Assembly: GCA_963663605.2 (NCBI GenBank)
Contig: CAXXVF010000001.1
Coordinates: forward strand, 186,001 to 250,000
Source of the DNA: Sporobacter sp963663605
Lineage (GTDB): Bacteria > Bacillota > Clostridia > Oscillospirales > Oscillospiraceae
Direction of reading: 5' to 3'
Length of the DNA stretch: 64,000 nucleotides
Part shown: piece by piece, positions 44,666 through 54,204 of the stretch
Layout: the number at the start of each line of letters is the position of its first letter
Numbering within the stretch: position 1 is the first letter of the stretch
The notes under the pieces: generated by a model
Databases searched by the model: none
The model's input: the letters and a program-made list of their open reading frames with translations, nothing else
Told to the model about the DNA's origin: nothing
Program-made: the position numbers and the translations under genes

Positions 44666-44867
44666 TACTAAACATAAGTAGAAAACGTTTAAAGCTGACG
44701 AAGTTATTTTATTGCCTATCGGACTTTTTCAACGCAGTAATACTGACTTATTTCAAGGAGAAAGAGTTCGATAGGCAGGAAAAGAACGAGCCGGATACAA
44801 TGGTTTCTATTTGTGTTTAGTATGCGTATAAACGGTAACCCGACAAGAGGAAAACGATGAATAAAAT

Positions 44868-44894
44868 AAGCCGGCGCTTTGCGCCGGCTTTTCG
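44868..44894. terminator. Terminator between convergent glycosyltransferase and rny
   Basis: AAGCCGGCGC and GCGCCGGCTT form a perfect 10-bp stem with a TTT loop; TTTT follows on the plus strand and TTATTTTATT on the minus strand. Confidence 0.85.
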
Positions 44895-44909
44895 TTGCGT
44901 TATTAATAA

Positions 44910-46463
44910 TTATTTTGCATATTCGATGGCTTTTGTTTCTCTTAAAAGATTGACTTTGATCTGACCGGGGTATTCCAGATCGTTTTCGATCTTCTTCGCG
45001 ATGTCCCTGGCTAAAAGTATCATCTGATCCTCTGAGACGTCCTCGGGCTTGACCATGATGCGTATTTCGCGTCCGGCCTGGATCGCGTAGGAGCTTTCAA
45101 CGCCCCGGAAGCTTTTGGTAAGTTCCTCAAGCTTCTCCAGCCGCTTGATGTAGTTCTCGATATTTTCGCGTCTGGCGCCCGGCCGCGCCGCCGATATGGT
45201 GTCGGCAGCCTGGACGATACAGGCGATCACCGTTCTGGGTTCGACATCTCCGTGATGGGCCTCGATGGCGTGGATGACCTCCTCGCTCTCTTTATACTTA
45301 CGGGCCAAATCGACGCCGATCGTAACGTGGCTCCCCTCGACTTCATGGTCGATCGATTTGCCCAGGTCGTGCAGCAGGCCGGCGCGTTTGGCGGTCATGA
45401 CGTCAACGCCGAGCTCGGCTGCCAAGAGCCCTGAGATGTGGGAAACCTCGATGGAGTGGTTTAAAACATTCTGGCCGTAGCTTGTGCGGTACTTCTGACG
45501 GCCGAGCAGCTTGACAACTTCGCCGTGCAGGCCGTGTATGCCCGTTTCAAACGTCGCGCGTTCGCCTTCGGATTTGATGGTCGCGTCCACTTCTTTTTTA
45601 GCTTTCTCGACCATCTCTTCGATGCGGGCGGGGTGGATGCGGCCGTCCAGGATCAGCTTCTCAAGCGCAATACGGGAGATTTCGCGCCGGACGGGGTCAA
45701 AGCTCGACAGGGTGATGGCTTCCGGCGTGTCGTCGATGATGAGGTCGACGCCTGTGAGTGTTTCGATCGCACGGATATTGCGCCCCTCGCGTCCGATGAT
45801 ACGCCCCTTCATCTCATCATTGGGCAGGGGCACGACGGACACGGTCGCTTCCGCGACATGGTCGGCCGCGCAGCGCTGAATGGCCAGCGAAATATATTCC
45901 CGCGCGCGCCGGTCCGCTTCTTCCTTTAAACGCGTCTCGATCTCCTTGATTTTCATAGCCGCCTCATGGGTGACTTCCGATTCAAGGTTTTTGATCAGGT
46001 ACGCTTTAGCTTCCTCGACCGTATAACCGGAGATTTTCTCGAGCATTTCAAATTGACTGCGTTTGAGTTTGGTGACTTCTTCATAGGCTTTTTCAAGTTC
46101 GGACATTTTTTTGTTGAGCGTTTCCGTTTTCTTTTCTATAGCGTCCGTCTTTTTGTCAAGCGATTCTTCCTTTTGCTGCAGTCTGCGTTCCTGTTTCTGG
46201 AATTCGGAGCGCCGCTCACGGACCTCCCGCTCGAGCTCGTTTCGGTTTTTGTGAATTTCCTCCTTGGCTTCCAGGAGCGCCTCACGTTTTTTGCTTTCAG
46301 CCGCCTTGATCGAGTCGTTGATTATCCGCTTGGCTTTCTCTTCCGCGCTTTGTATTTCGCGTTCAGATACTTTTTTCCGATAGATGATCCCAAGGAAAAA
46401 CGCAACTATAAACACAACGATCGCAATGACCGTGAAGATGATTATTTCGGGTCCCAAGTGCAT
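44910..46463 (-). CDS. rny: Ribonuclease Y
   Basis: RNase Y is the membrane-bound endoribonuclease that starts mRNA decay in many Firmicutes. I place the start at ATG 46463 behind GGAGGTG (517 aa, close to the 520 aa of the Bacillus enzyme); an ATG at 46484 has no ribosome binding site. Domains in order: one membrane helix (about 3-25), a long coiled coil (30-200), a KH domain (GRIIGREGRNIRAIE), and an HD domain with the metal pair in LLHDLGKSIDHE. It is monocistronic with a weak TTGGAG-17-TAAATT promoter upstream (46553-46525). Confidence 0.95.
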   Translation of the reverse strand: MHLGPEIIIFTVIAIVVFIVAFFLGIIYRKKVSEREIQSAEEKAKRIINDSIKAAESKKREALLEAKEEIHKNRNELEREVRERRSEFQKQERRLQQKEESLDKKTDAIEKKTETLNKKMSELEKAYEEVTKLKRSQFEMLEKISGYTVEEAKAYLIKNLESEVTHEAAMKIKEIETRLKEEADRRAREYISLAIQRCAADHVAEATVSVVPLPNDEMKGRIIGREGRNIRAIETLTGVDLIIDDTPEAITLSSFDPVRREISRIALEKLILDGRIHPARIEEMVEKAKKEVDATIKSEGERATFETGIHGLHGEVVKLLGRQKYRTSYGQNVLNHSIEVSHISGLLAAELGVDVMTAKRAGLLHDLGKSIDHEVEGSHVTIGVDLARKYKESEEVIHAIEAHHGDVEPRTVIACIVQAADTISAARPGARRENIENYIKRLEKLEELTKSFRGVESSYAIQAGREIRIMVKPEDVSEDQMILLARDIAKKIENDLEYPGQIKVNLLRETKAIEYAK

Positions 46464-46778
46464 GGTATAAAAATGCACCTCCATTCGTATTTTTTATAAA
46501 CTCTGGTTAAAGCATTTAGACCATAATTTATGAATTTTGTTGAATATCTCCAACATTTTACCAAACTCATTCAAATTATTTTACAACCGCTTTTATTTTA
46601 TGTCAAGCAAATTCGTTCGGGCGGAAGGCGCGATTAAACGCAAAGCGATACGGTTTGGATTGAAACGACGGCGATTTTTGTCGATTAAAAGCAGTGTTTT
46701 TTTTAAATAACACCGCAAAAACAGAAAACAGATTCGGTATAAAGCCGGAGCGGTAAAATAAAGGGCGCAAAAACGCAG

Positions 46779-46820
46779 AAAAACACCGGGAAGGTAATTG
46801 TTGCCTGTCCCGGTATTTTT
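46779..46820 (-). terminator. Terminator of the glycerol-dehydrogenase-like gene
   Basis: On the minus strand ACCGGGA pairs with TCCCGGT, with a further AGG/CCT pair inside, followed by GTTTTT. The remaining 46485-46779 is AT-rich and gene-free. Confidence 0.78.
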
Positions 46821-46824
46821 GATT

Positions 46825-47937
46825 TTATGAACTTTTTGTTTTCAGTGCCCGCCCGAAAGCGTCGGCCGCCAGTATCGCGTCGTAGATCATAGCGCCCGTC
46901 ACCGGGAAGGGGAGGTTGTGAGACGGCTTGCCCGGACCGGCCGCGTCGCCGGCCGCTAAACGGAGCAGGCTTTCCGCGACGTTTTCACAACCCAGGTCTC
47001 CCAGCGTGACCGGCAGGCCAACATCAATACAGAAGCCCGCGATCTCCCTGAGTACGTCGTCCGGCCGCTTCTCGAGTATCAAATGGACAAGCAGGCCGAA
47101 AGCGACCTTTTCGCCGTGCGAAAAGGCGTGCATCTCTTCGATGACGGAAAAGCTTTCGGACAGCGCATGCGCGACGGCAACGCCGCCGCTTTCAAATCCA
47201 AGACCGCTTAAAAGCGTGTTGGCTTCAACGACACGCTCCAGTGCGGGCGTGACCGTATGGGCCGAGCAAGCGCTTTTGGCATCGGCGCCGCATGTGAGAA
47301 GCGTGTCGAGACAGAGTTTGGCCAGCGACAAGGCGGTCTGTGATATATGCCCGCCGAAATTGTTGAGCGCGTCGGATTTTGAGCAGGCGTCTGCTTCAAA
47401 CCAGGTCGCAAGCGCGTCCCCCATGCCCGAAACGAGCTGCCGCACCGGCGCGTCTGCAATGATCTGTGTGTCGACAAGGACAAGCGCAGGGCTTTTTATC
47501 AGCGGGCGGAGCCGGTTGAACGTGCCGTCTTCGTTATAAACGACCGTAAGCGCGCTGCAAGGCGCGTCGTTGGACGCGATCGTCGGGACAATAACGGCCG
47601 GCAGCCCCAGGTCCTCGGCAGCGGCCTTGACGGCGTCGATCACTTTGCCGCCGCCGCTGGCCATGATGACGTCGCAGCCGCACGTTCTGCCTTGTTTTAC
47701 GAGACGGGCGATTTCCGTATCGCTGGCTTCCCCGCTGAACAGTATTTCCGTCTGGTGTATCCCGCAGCGACCGAAGCTTTTTTCGCGGCCTTCGCGTGTG
47801 GCGAGAAGCCCTGTTTTACCGCCGGTGACCAAAACGCTCTTACCCAGCGGTGCAACGTGTTCGCCCAGTTCATAAACGGCTCCGGCGCCCTGGACGTATC
47901 TGCCGGGCGCGCCGAATATAAATGTCTTGTATCCCAT
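46825..47937 (-). CDS. Iron-containing alcohol dehydrogenase, glycerol dehydrogenase-like
   Basis: The ATG at 47937 follows GGGAGGGC and gives 370 aa. The fold is that of GldA: YVQGAGAVYELGEH, the cofactor loop ASGGGKVIDAVKA, VPTIASNDAPCSALTVVY, and metal ligands near GMGDALATWFEADA, VAHALSESF and AFSHGEKVAFG. Such enzymes oxidise glycerol to dihydroxyacetone with NAD. It stands alone and runs toward rny on the same strand with its own terminator. Confidence 0.9.
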   Translation of the reverse strand: MGYKTFIFGAPGRYVQGAGAVYELGEHVAPLGKSVLVTGGKTGLLATREGREKSFGRCGIHQTEILFSGEASDTEIARLVKQGRTCGCDVIMASGGGKVIDAVKAAAEDLGLPAVIVPTIASNDAPCSALTVVYNEDGTFNRLRPLIKSPALVLVDTQIIADAPVRQLVSGMGDALATWFEADACSKSDALNNFGGHISQTALSLAKLCLDTLLTCGADAKSACSAHTVTPALERVVEANTLLSGLGFESGGVAVAHALSESFSVIEEMHAFSHGEKVAFGLLVHLILEKRPDDVLREIAGFCIDVGLPVTLGDLGCENVAESLLRLAAGDAAGPGKPSHNLPFPVTGAMIYDAILAADAFGRALKTKSS

Positions 47938-48078
47938 TAAATGCCCTCCCATGGCTTCAGGTTTTATATATGCCGATTATACCCGAACGGCAGGGCGAAA
48001 ACAATATCCGAAAAGGCACGGCGGTCAGTATGATATTGTGTTTCGGCTTTTACCGGGATATAATGGTAAGCAATTATG

Positions 48079-48104
48079 AAAAAGGGCGGATTTCACCCGC
48101 CCTT
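48079..48104 (-). terminator. Terminator of the TetR gene
   Basis: On the minus strand AAGGGCGG and CCGCCCTT form an 8-bp stem around a GTGAAAT-type loop and end in TTTTTC. Confidence 0.8.
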
Positions 48105-48118
48105 AAGCTGCGTATGTA

Positions 48119-48748
48119 CTACTCGCTGTCGGATATGTTGGTTATCTTTTTTAAAAACATTGGCGCGACGAGTCTGTAGTCAGGAAGATTGGCCGCTATG
48201 TCACGCGTGGCGTAATAGATCGAAAGTCCGTGGACGCTTGTCCAGAACAAAATCGCCAGCTCCATCGGATCTCCGTCAACGACGCTGCCCTCCAGCTGCC
48301 CCCTTCGGAAGATCTCCGCCATGATCCGGTAGGCGACATCGCGCTTTTTGTCCAGCTGGGACTGCGCTTCCGGCGAGATGTCGGCCTGATAGGTAGCCTG
48401 CGCGATCATCCGGCACGTCTGGCGGAACCGCGGACTGGTCTCTATCGTTTTGAACAGTATCCGCAGCGCGTACATCACTTTTTCGCCGTTCGTCTTGTTC
48501 ATCTCGCGGACAAAACGCGCGGTATCGTTGATGCGTTCGAGCGCATCGTCCACAAGATCGATATAAACGGCTTCCTTTGACGGATAGTAGTAATATAAAA
48601 GCCCCTGCGAGATGTCGGCCGCTTCGGCGATGTCCTGAATCCGGGTGGAAAAGTAGCCTTTTCTTGAAAACTGGCTGAGCGCTTCAAGAAGAATCAGCTC
48701 TCTTTTGGCGTCCCGTATCCGTTTGTTTTGTGCTGCTGTCCTTGCCAT
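48119..48748 (-). CDS. TetR-family transcriptional regulator
   Basis: This 209-aa regulator has the TetR DNA-binding domain at about 15-65 (ILLEALSQFSRKGYFSTRIQ, IAEAADISQGLLYYYYPSKEA), with the usual GxxYYYFxSKE-type helix end. The C-terminal ligand domain is not assignable. A matching inverted repeat lies 30 bp upstream of the start, so autoregulation is likely. It could also control the glycerol-dehydrogenase-like gene or the divergent QueG-like gene. Confidence 0.92.
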   Translation of the reverse strand: MARTAAQNKRIRDAKRELILLEALSQFSRKGYFSTRIQDIAEAADISQGLLYYYYPSKEAVYIDLVDDALERINDTARFVREMNKTNGEKVMYALRILFKTIETSPRFRQTCRMIAQATYQADISPEAQSQLDKKRDVAYRIMAEIFRRGQLEGSVVDGDPMELAILFWTSVHGLSIYYATRDIAANLPDYRLVAPMFLKKITNISDSE

Positions 48749-48778
48749 TTGAGACCACCACCCAACTAAGAAAATACT

Positions 48779-48800
48779 ATATTGAATTCATGTTCAATAT
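48779..48800 (-). promoter_or_regulatory. TetR operator-like inverted repeat
   Basis: ATATTGAA and TTCAATAT form a perfect 8-bp inverted repeat with a 6-bp spacer (TTCATG). On the minus strand a TTGACA (48808-48803) lies just beyond it, so binding would cover the promoter of the TetR gene. The rest of 48801-49055 shows no gene. Confidence 0.65.
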
Positions 48801-49055
48801 ATGTCAAAATGTGCTTTTTGTCAAGGGGAAGGACAAAATGGATAATAATACCTGAGCGCTGGTTTTTACGCATTCTATATTGCCACAACTTCCTTGTAGA
48901 GTTTTGCAGAAACCTGACGGATAACAGGAAAAAATAATAACGGATACGGCCGCCTGTGTCGATGTATCCGTTCAGCGGCGGGCGCGCCGCATTACAAAAC
49001 CCGCCCATATCCAAAAAACAAACAATGCCGGAACGCTCCGCATATACCGGAGGTC

Positions 49056-49757
49056 ATGATGAAAATCAGATGTGAGATTGAACAGCTTTTAAAAACAAAC
49101 GGCGTAGCCGACGCCGGTTTCTGCAGGCCGCCGGACGCGCCGAAAGGTCTTCCTTATGCCGTATCCGTCGTTGCCGCTTTATCGGATGCAGTTGTCGACG
49201 AAATTGCCGACACGCCAACGCATACGTATTTCCATCACTACAGGACCGTCAACGCATTTATTGACCAAATGCTCCTTCAAACGGGTCTGCTGCTCCAAAA
49301 AAACGGCTTTAGGTATATTCCGGTCGCCGCTTCCCAGTCGATCCACAAGGGCGGTAAACGGGAACACCGGGGGCGGTATTCGCATAAAAAAGCCGCCGTG
49401 CTGGCGGGGCTTGGCACCGTTGGCAAAAGCGGTTTGTTTTTACATTGGACGCATGGTCCGCGCGTGCGGCTCGGGACGCTGTTTACGGACTGCCCGCTGG
49501 CGGAGGCGAACGCGGCGGCACAGTCCCTGTGCGGCGCCTGTACGCTCTGTGTCGACGCCTGCCCGGCAGGCGCCGTCAAAGGCGCCGGTTGGCTCCCGGG
49601 TATGGACCGTGAAGAGCTTTTTGATGCCGACGCCTGCAATCATTACATGCGGGAACACTTCATGCACATCGGGCGCGGCGCCGTCTGCGGCATATGCATG
49701 CGCGTTTGCCCGATGGGGAAACAGTGTGCACGCATTGAGGGAAGTGAGGCTTTATGA
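49056..49757 (+). CDS. QueG-like 4Fe-4S protein (short epoxyqueuosine reductase relative)
   Basis: This 233-aa protein has the QueG/reductive-dehalogenase core: GRYSHKKAAVLAGLGTVGKS, LGTLFTDCPL, then two cluster motifs CGACTLCVDACPAGAVK and CGICMRVCPMGKQC. QueG reduces epoxyqueuosine to queuosine in tRNA with cobalamin and two 4Fe-4S clusters. The usual length is 310-380 aa, so this is a shortened relative and its substrate is uncertain. CGGAGGTC precedes two adjacent ATGs (49056 and 49059). It overlaps the shikimate kinase by 4 bp. Confidence 0.82.
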   Translation: MMKIRCEIEQLLKTNGVADAGFCRPPDAPKGLPYAVSVVAALSDAVVDEIADTPTHTYFHHYRTVNAFIDQMLLQTGLLLQKNGFRYIPVAASQSIHKGGKREHRGRYSHKKAAVLAGLGTVGKSGLFLHWTHGPRVRLGTLFTDCPLAEANAAAQSLCGACTLCVDACPAGAVKGAGWLPGMDREELFDADACNHYMREHFMHIGRGAVCGICMRVCPMGKQCARIEGSEAL

Positions 49758-50290
49758 AAAACAACCTTGTTTTAATCGGGATGCCGGGCGCGGGGAAGAG
49801 CACCGCCGGCGTCGTTTTGGCCAAAACGCTCGGCTATGATTTTATCGACACGGACATTCTTTTAAGCCAAAGGATCGGCATGACGCTCCAGAAATATATC
49901 GACCGTTACGGTATTGAGCGGTTTCTGGAGGAAGAAGCGCGGGCGGCAGTGGCGTTAGACTGCGAAAACACCGTGATCGCCACGGGCGGAAGCATGGTAC
50001 TCTCGTCCGGGGCGATGCGGCATTTGAAGAGCGGCTCAACGGTTGTTTTCTTCGATATACCGCTTGAAGAGCTTCAAAAACGTTTGCGTAACATCACAAC
50101 GCGCGGCATCGTTATGAGGCCCGGGCAGACGATCGAGGCCCTTTATTCCGAGCGTCAGCAGCTGTATGAAAAATACGCCGATCTGACCGTCCCCGGCCAA
50201 CCGGAAAACATCCGCGACCTTGAGGGACTCGTCGCCGAGATCGTCGGGTTTCAGGACAGGAGCGCAGGCAGCGGTGATAAACGCGCCTAA
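49754..50290 (+). CDS. aroK: Shikimate kinase
   Basis: Shikimate kinase phosphorylates shikimate in aromatic amino acid synthesis. The 178-aa protein has Walker A GMPGAGKSTAG, the shikimate-binding Asp in FIDTDIL, the Arg in GIERFLEEE, IATGGSMVL and the lid Arg region. The ATGA overlap with the upstream gene implies translational coupling, although the upstream product is in a different pathway. A GCCGCC-TTTT-GGCGGC hairpin follows at 50334-50349 without a T-run. Confidence 0.88.
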   Translation: MKNNLVLIGMPGAGKSTAGVVLAKTLGYDFIDTDILLSQRIGMTLQKYIDRYGIERFLEEEARAAVALDCENTVIATGGSMVLSSGAMRHLKSGSTVVFFDIPLEELQKRLRNITTRGIVMRPGQTIEALYSERQQLYEKYADLTVPGQPENIRDLEGLVAEIVGFQDRSAGSGDKRA

Positions 50291-50462
50291 ACGCATCTAC
50301 AGACTGCAGACAGATGACTTTACAGACAGCTTGAAGCCGCCTTTTGGCGGCATTGCTATATGTCAGTATAATCATATAACATTTCAAAGGTTATAAAATT
50401 TTTTAAAATTGCCCGACATTTTTAGCCGATTAATCGTATTACTAAAGAAAGGAGGTTGCGGA

Positions 50463-50969
50463 ATGATCAAGCCTTTATCAGCGAGCAGCAAGGGAGCGTC
50501 ATTAAAGAATATTGAGGAAATATACAGGCGGCATTTTGATATGGTATATCGCGTCGGCTTCTCGTATCTGAAAAATCCATATGATACAGAGGACGCAGCC
50601 GAAGATGTATTTGTTAAGATAATGCAGAAAAATATCACGTTTCAAAACGCCGAACATGAAAAAGCATGGCTTATACGAACAACAATAAATACCTGCAAGG
50701 ATCGCCTCAAGCACTGGTGGCGTAACCGCACAGATATAAACGATTATGAAAATTTACAAAGTGACGATCCGTTCCATATTGACGAAACGCTGAAAGCCGT
50801 CATGGAACTGCCCACACGCTATAAAGATGTAATCTATCTCTATTATTATGAGGGGTACACATCGGAAGAAATCGCGGGGATATTAAAGAAACCGCATTCG
50901 ACCATCCGTAACCACCTGAGTGAAGCGAGGTATCTGTTGAAAGGAGTTTTAGGCAATGAAGAATGCTAA
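50463..50969 (+). CDS. ECF-type sigma-70 factor
   Basis: The ATG at 50463 follows AAAGGAGGTTGCGG and gives 168 aa. Region 2 is YRRHFDMVYRVGFSYLKN with DAAEDVFVKIMQK; region 4 is MELPTRYKDVIYLYYYEG with SEEIAGILKKPHSTIRNHLSEAR. The gene overlaps the next one by 14 bp. ECF sigma factors are typically held by a membrane anti-sigma partner, which the next gene probably encodes. Confidence 0.93.
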   Translation: MIKPLSASSKGASLKNIEEIYRRHFDMVYRVGFSYLKNPYDTEDAAEDVFVKIMQKNITFQNAEHEKAWLIRTTINTCKDRLKHWWRNRTDINDYENLQSDDPFHIDETLKAVMELPTRYKDVIYLYYYEGYTSEEIAGILKKPHSTIRNHLSEARYLLKGVLGNEEC

Positions 50970-52032
50970 AATTATAAATGCTTATAATACGCTTCAGCCG
51001 AACGATGCGGTAAAAACGCGTGTGTTTTTTAAGGTTATGCAAAAGCGGCAAAAGAAACGCCCGGTATTCAAAGCGGCGGTATCATTTGCCTCAGCGGCGG
51101 CTGTGATTTGCCTCATTGTGTTAGGCGGTAAGTTTTTAGCACCGCAGGACGATAACATATTTATCATAAAAGCCTATGCGATGGAAGTGCAGAACGATGG
51201 CTCGGTACAGCTTCGCGAGGTGGACATCATGGACACCCGGCCTGAATATTGGGGAGGCTATATCGACGGGGAAACGCATACTATGTATGTCGGCCTCGGT
51301 CTCCGATGCGAGGGCGAGCACATCGAGAGCGTGGAATTTTCTACCGACAACGGCTTCTTTGCCGAACAGTATATCGGCAATCTGTCCGAAATTTCAACGA
51401 GCGGAGTGCCGGCCATGTATGTGGGCCCTGAAAATCAGATGGTTATGTTCGGCAATGATTTTAAAAACGTGGGCAGTACGATAATTCTTAACAACGAAAA
51501 CGCTGAGGATTATCTGCTTTTCTGGGGCACAAGTTACGTTGAAAATTTGGAATTCCCCTATTATCCACCATTCCCAGAAGAAATATATGTCCATGCAAAG
51601 GTGACCTTCAGCAACGGGAAAACGGCGGAACAGGACGCTGTGATCGATCTGTCGGGAACAGGCACGGCCGCCTACAAGCCAAGCGACGAGCAGAAGGCCC
51701 AAGATCAAAAGGATTTTGAAGCGTACGAAAAACTTCTCCACAGCATACCGTTGGATAAATGTGAAGTCGTGCCGGACAGTGTGCAAACGCTCACCTACGG
51801 CGATACGTACGAATACAATACGACTCCTTCCAGCACCGGATATGCGCAGATTACGAAGGAATCTATGGATACAGCGCCGTTTGACGAAACTGGCATCTTC
51901 AAAATTAACTCAAGCCTGCCAACCGACGGCAGCGACGGGTATATCGCGGTGCTGGAGCGTAACGGAGACGGCACATTTACCGGCATAGTCTACAAAGTTC
52001 CGGGACAGCTGATACTTGAACATATGGAGTAG
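50956..52032 (+). CDS. Probable membrane anti-sigma factor with an extracytoplasmic domain
   Basis: This 358-aa protein has a short cytoplasmic N-terminus (1-38), one membrane helix (about 39-60, AVSFASAAAVICLIVLGGKF) and a 290-residue outer domain rich in beta structure. It overlaps the ECF sigma gene by 14 bp and has its own AAAGGAG site. The arrangement is that of a sigma/anti-sigma pair; the outer domain would sense the signal. I recognise no named domain in the outer part, and no zinc-binding anti-sigma motif is present. Confidence 0.7.
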   Translation: MKNAKIINAYNTLQPNDAVKTRVFFKVMQKRQKKRPVFKAAVSFASAAAVICLIVLGGKFLAPQDDNIFIIKAYAMEVQNDGSVQLREVDIMDTRPEYWGGYIDGETHTMYVGLGLRCEGEHIESVEFSTDNGFFAEQYIGNLSEISTSGVPAMYVGPENQMVMFGNDFKNVGSTIILNNENAEDYLLFWGTSYVENLEFPYYPPFPEEIYVHAKVTFSNGKTAEQDAVIDLSGTGTAAYKPSDEQKAQDQKDFEAYEKLLHSIPLDKCEVVPDSVQTLTYGDTYEYNTTPSSTGYAQITKESMDTAPFDETGIFKINSSLPTDGSDGYIAVLERNGDGTFTGIVYKVPGQLILEHME

Positions 52033-52286
52033 TATTGGCGGCAGGAGGCCTGAACGGATTGAAATCCCCCGGGTTTTTCCTTCTAACAAGTGCTTTATTG
52101 TTAACAACCCAAGTTTACCAAAAACAGAGCCGTTGTGTCTGCTTTTGCAATCACTTTGGCCCTGTTTTTATATTGTTTTGCACTATCAATACAATCTCGA
52201 AAATCATCTAGCCATGAGCAATTATCCCATGGGGCCAACCCAAAAATGACCACAACCTGTTGTGCTGCATGTACTGGCTCGGACAT

Positions 52287-52315
52287 TTGATACAAAACGG
52301 GATTTATGGTAAAAT
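52287..52315 (+). promoter_or_regulatory. Promoter of the M24 peptidase gene
   Basis: TTGATA (52287-52292) and TAAAAT (52310-52315) are exactly 17 bp apart. The leader is about 25 nt. The gap 52033-52286 holds nothing else I can support. Confidence 0.65.
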
Positions 52316-52345
52316 AATTAAATACAAAACGTTTTCGGAGGCGTA

Positions 52346-53536
52346 ATGCAAAGAGAATTAACAAGAGAAGAAATAACGCAGCGGCTGAATAACCTGTGCC
52401 GTGCGATGGATCAAAAACATCCCGACTGGGATACGGCATTTTTAGTGAGCAAAATAAACCAGTACTATCTGACGGGTACTATGCAGGACGGCTTGCTTGT
52501 CATCCGCAGGGACGGCGGGGCCGGCCTCTTTGTCCGCAGGAGCTTTGAGCGCGCGCTGGACGAGTCGCCGTTTGAACCGATCTACCAAATCGGCAGCTAC
52601 AGGGACGCAGCGAAAATCATCGGCGCGGAGTGCGGCCAGACTTATGTTGAAACGGACGTTATGACGCTCGCCATATCAAAACGGCTCGAAAAGCACTTCA
52701 ACATGGCGGAAATCCACGCCCTCGATCAGACTGTCTTATACGTCCGCGCCGTCAAGACACCGTATGAACTGGCCTGCATGGAGCAGGCGGGGCAGATACA
52801 CGACACGCTCATGCGTGATATTTTGCCGACGCTTTTGCGCGAGGGGATGAGCGAGAACGAGCTGTGCGTGGCGCTGCTTGATAAGATGTTTGAACACGGC
52901 TTCCACGGCAGCACGCGCTTCCAGATGTTCCAGACGGACCTGGGCCTGGGACAGGTCGGGTTCGGGACAAATACCCTGTATCCGACGAATTTTGACGGGC
53001 CCGGCGGTCATGTCGGCCTGTCCGCCGTCGCGCCGATTATGGGCAGCCGGGAGCGGAAGCTGACCTGCGGGGATCTCATCTTTGCAGATGTCGGCTTCGG
53101 TATCAAAGGCTATAACAGCGATAAGTCACAGGCGTATATCTTCGGCGCAAAGCCTCCGGAGTCGGTCGTGATGGAGCACCGGCAGTGTGTGGAAATCCAG
53201 AAACGCATTGCGGAGCTTCTGAAACCGGGCGCCCGGCCGTCGGATATCTACCGGACGATCATGGCCGGACTGAGCGACGGCTTTAAGCGTGATTTCATGG
53301 GTTTTGGTCATCGGCAGGTCCGTTTTTTAGGGCATGGCATCGGGCTGCATGTCGACGAGCTGCCCGTCATTGCGGAAGGCTTTGACGCCCCGCTTGAGGA
53401 AAACATGGTTTTTGCCGTCGAGCCCAAAAAAGGCATCAAAGACGTCGGGCTTATCGGCGTCGAGGATACGTATATCGTCACGAAAGACGGCGGGCGGTGC
53501 ATCACCGGCGGCGGCTGTGATATTATCGAGGTATAA
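52346..53536 (+). CDS. M24-family metallopeptidase (Xaa-Pro aminopeptidase-like)
   Basis: This 396-aa protein has a creatinase-like N-terminal domain (1-150) and the pita-bread catalytic domain. The five metal ligands are visible: Asp in FADVGFG, Asp in YNSDKSQ, His in FLGHGIGLHVDELP, Glu in VFAVEPKKG and Glu in IGVEDTYIV. Family members cleave N-terminal Xaa-Pro bonds in peptides. CGGAGGCGTA precedes the ATG. It is convergent with the zinc-ribbon membrane protein. Confidence 0.9.
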   Translation: MQRELTREEITQRLNNLCRAMDQKHPDWDTAFLVSKINQYYLTGTMQDGLLVIRRDGGAGLFVRRSFERALDESPFEPIYQIGSYRDAAKIIGAECGQTYVETDVMTLAISKRLEKHFNMAEIHALDQTVLYVRAVKTPYELACMEQAGQIHDTLMRDILPTLLREGMSENELCVALLDKMFEHGFHGSTRFQMFQTDLGLGQVGFGTNTLYPTNFDGPGGHVGLSAVAPIMGSRERKLTCGDLIFADVGFGIKGYNSDKSQAYIFGAKPPESVVMEHRQCVEIQKRIAELLKPGARPSDIYRTIMAGLSDGFKRDFMGFGHRQVRFLGHGIGLHVDELPVIAEGFDAPLEENMVFAVEPKKGIKDVGLIGVEDTYIVTKDGGRCITGGGCDIIEV

Positions 53537-53544
53537 ACCGGCTG

Positions 53545-54081
53545 TTACTGCTGCTGTTCGTCCCTGAAGATAAATCTGCACCCGCAGGAATAACAGGAAT
53601 TCCGGTTTGACATTTGCGCTTTGCCGCAGATAGGGCAGACGATATCCTGCGCCGACCTGGATTCAAATTCCGCCGTCTGGACCGTTGGAGCAGGCTGGCT
53701 TTCCGGCGTTGTTTGATTGTTTGACTGCGGCGCGACGGCGTGCTCCGGTTCGATAACAGCGGCCTGAGCCGACTGATGCGAACCCGGCGTTTGGTTATGA
53801 GCGTCGTTTTGCATCAGGACAATCATTTTTCTGAGCAAATCGGTATGTTCGGATTGGTGTTCCACGATTTCCCCAAAACCGATCATTAATAATTTGTATA
53901 TGTAAGCACCGAAGACGCCTACACCGATGATGATTATGCAAACGAGAAATCCCAATCCGCCGCGCATCAATCGAGACAGAAGGTACCAATATACACCGCC
54001 CAGTATTATGAAAGCTATTACAGTTACATAAAACAAAATATCAGCCAGATTTTGAATCGTATTGCCTGTTCGTTTGTTCAT
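53545..54081 (-). CDS. Membrane protein with a C-terminal zinc ribbon
   Basis: This 178-aa protein has two hydrophobic segments (about 15-38 and 44-68), a Gln/Pro-rich linker (about 95-145) and a four-cysteine zinc ribbon at the C-terminus (CPICGK and CYSCGC). The ribbon should be cytoplasmic if the N-terminus is inside. No family name can be given. GGGAGGTT precedes the ATG. Confidence 0.75.
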   Translation of the reverse strand: MNKRTGNTIQNLADILFYVTVIAFIILGGVYWYLLSRLMRGGLGFLVCIIIIGVGVFGAYIYKLLMIGFGEIVEHQSEHTDLLRKMIVLMQNDAHNQTPGSHQSAQAAVIEPEHAVAPQSNNQTTPESQPAPTVQTAEFESRSAQDIVCPICGKAQMSNRNSCYSCGCRFIFRDEQQQ

Positions 54082-54204
54082 GAGAGAACCTCCCTTTCCG
54101 GATGTTCTGATTTTAACGTATAATACAAAAATTTACAACGAATAAATAAAGCGGTTAAATCAATAAGCTATAAAGAAAAACGCGCAGGAGGAAAGGAGAC
54201 AGAT

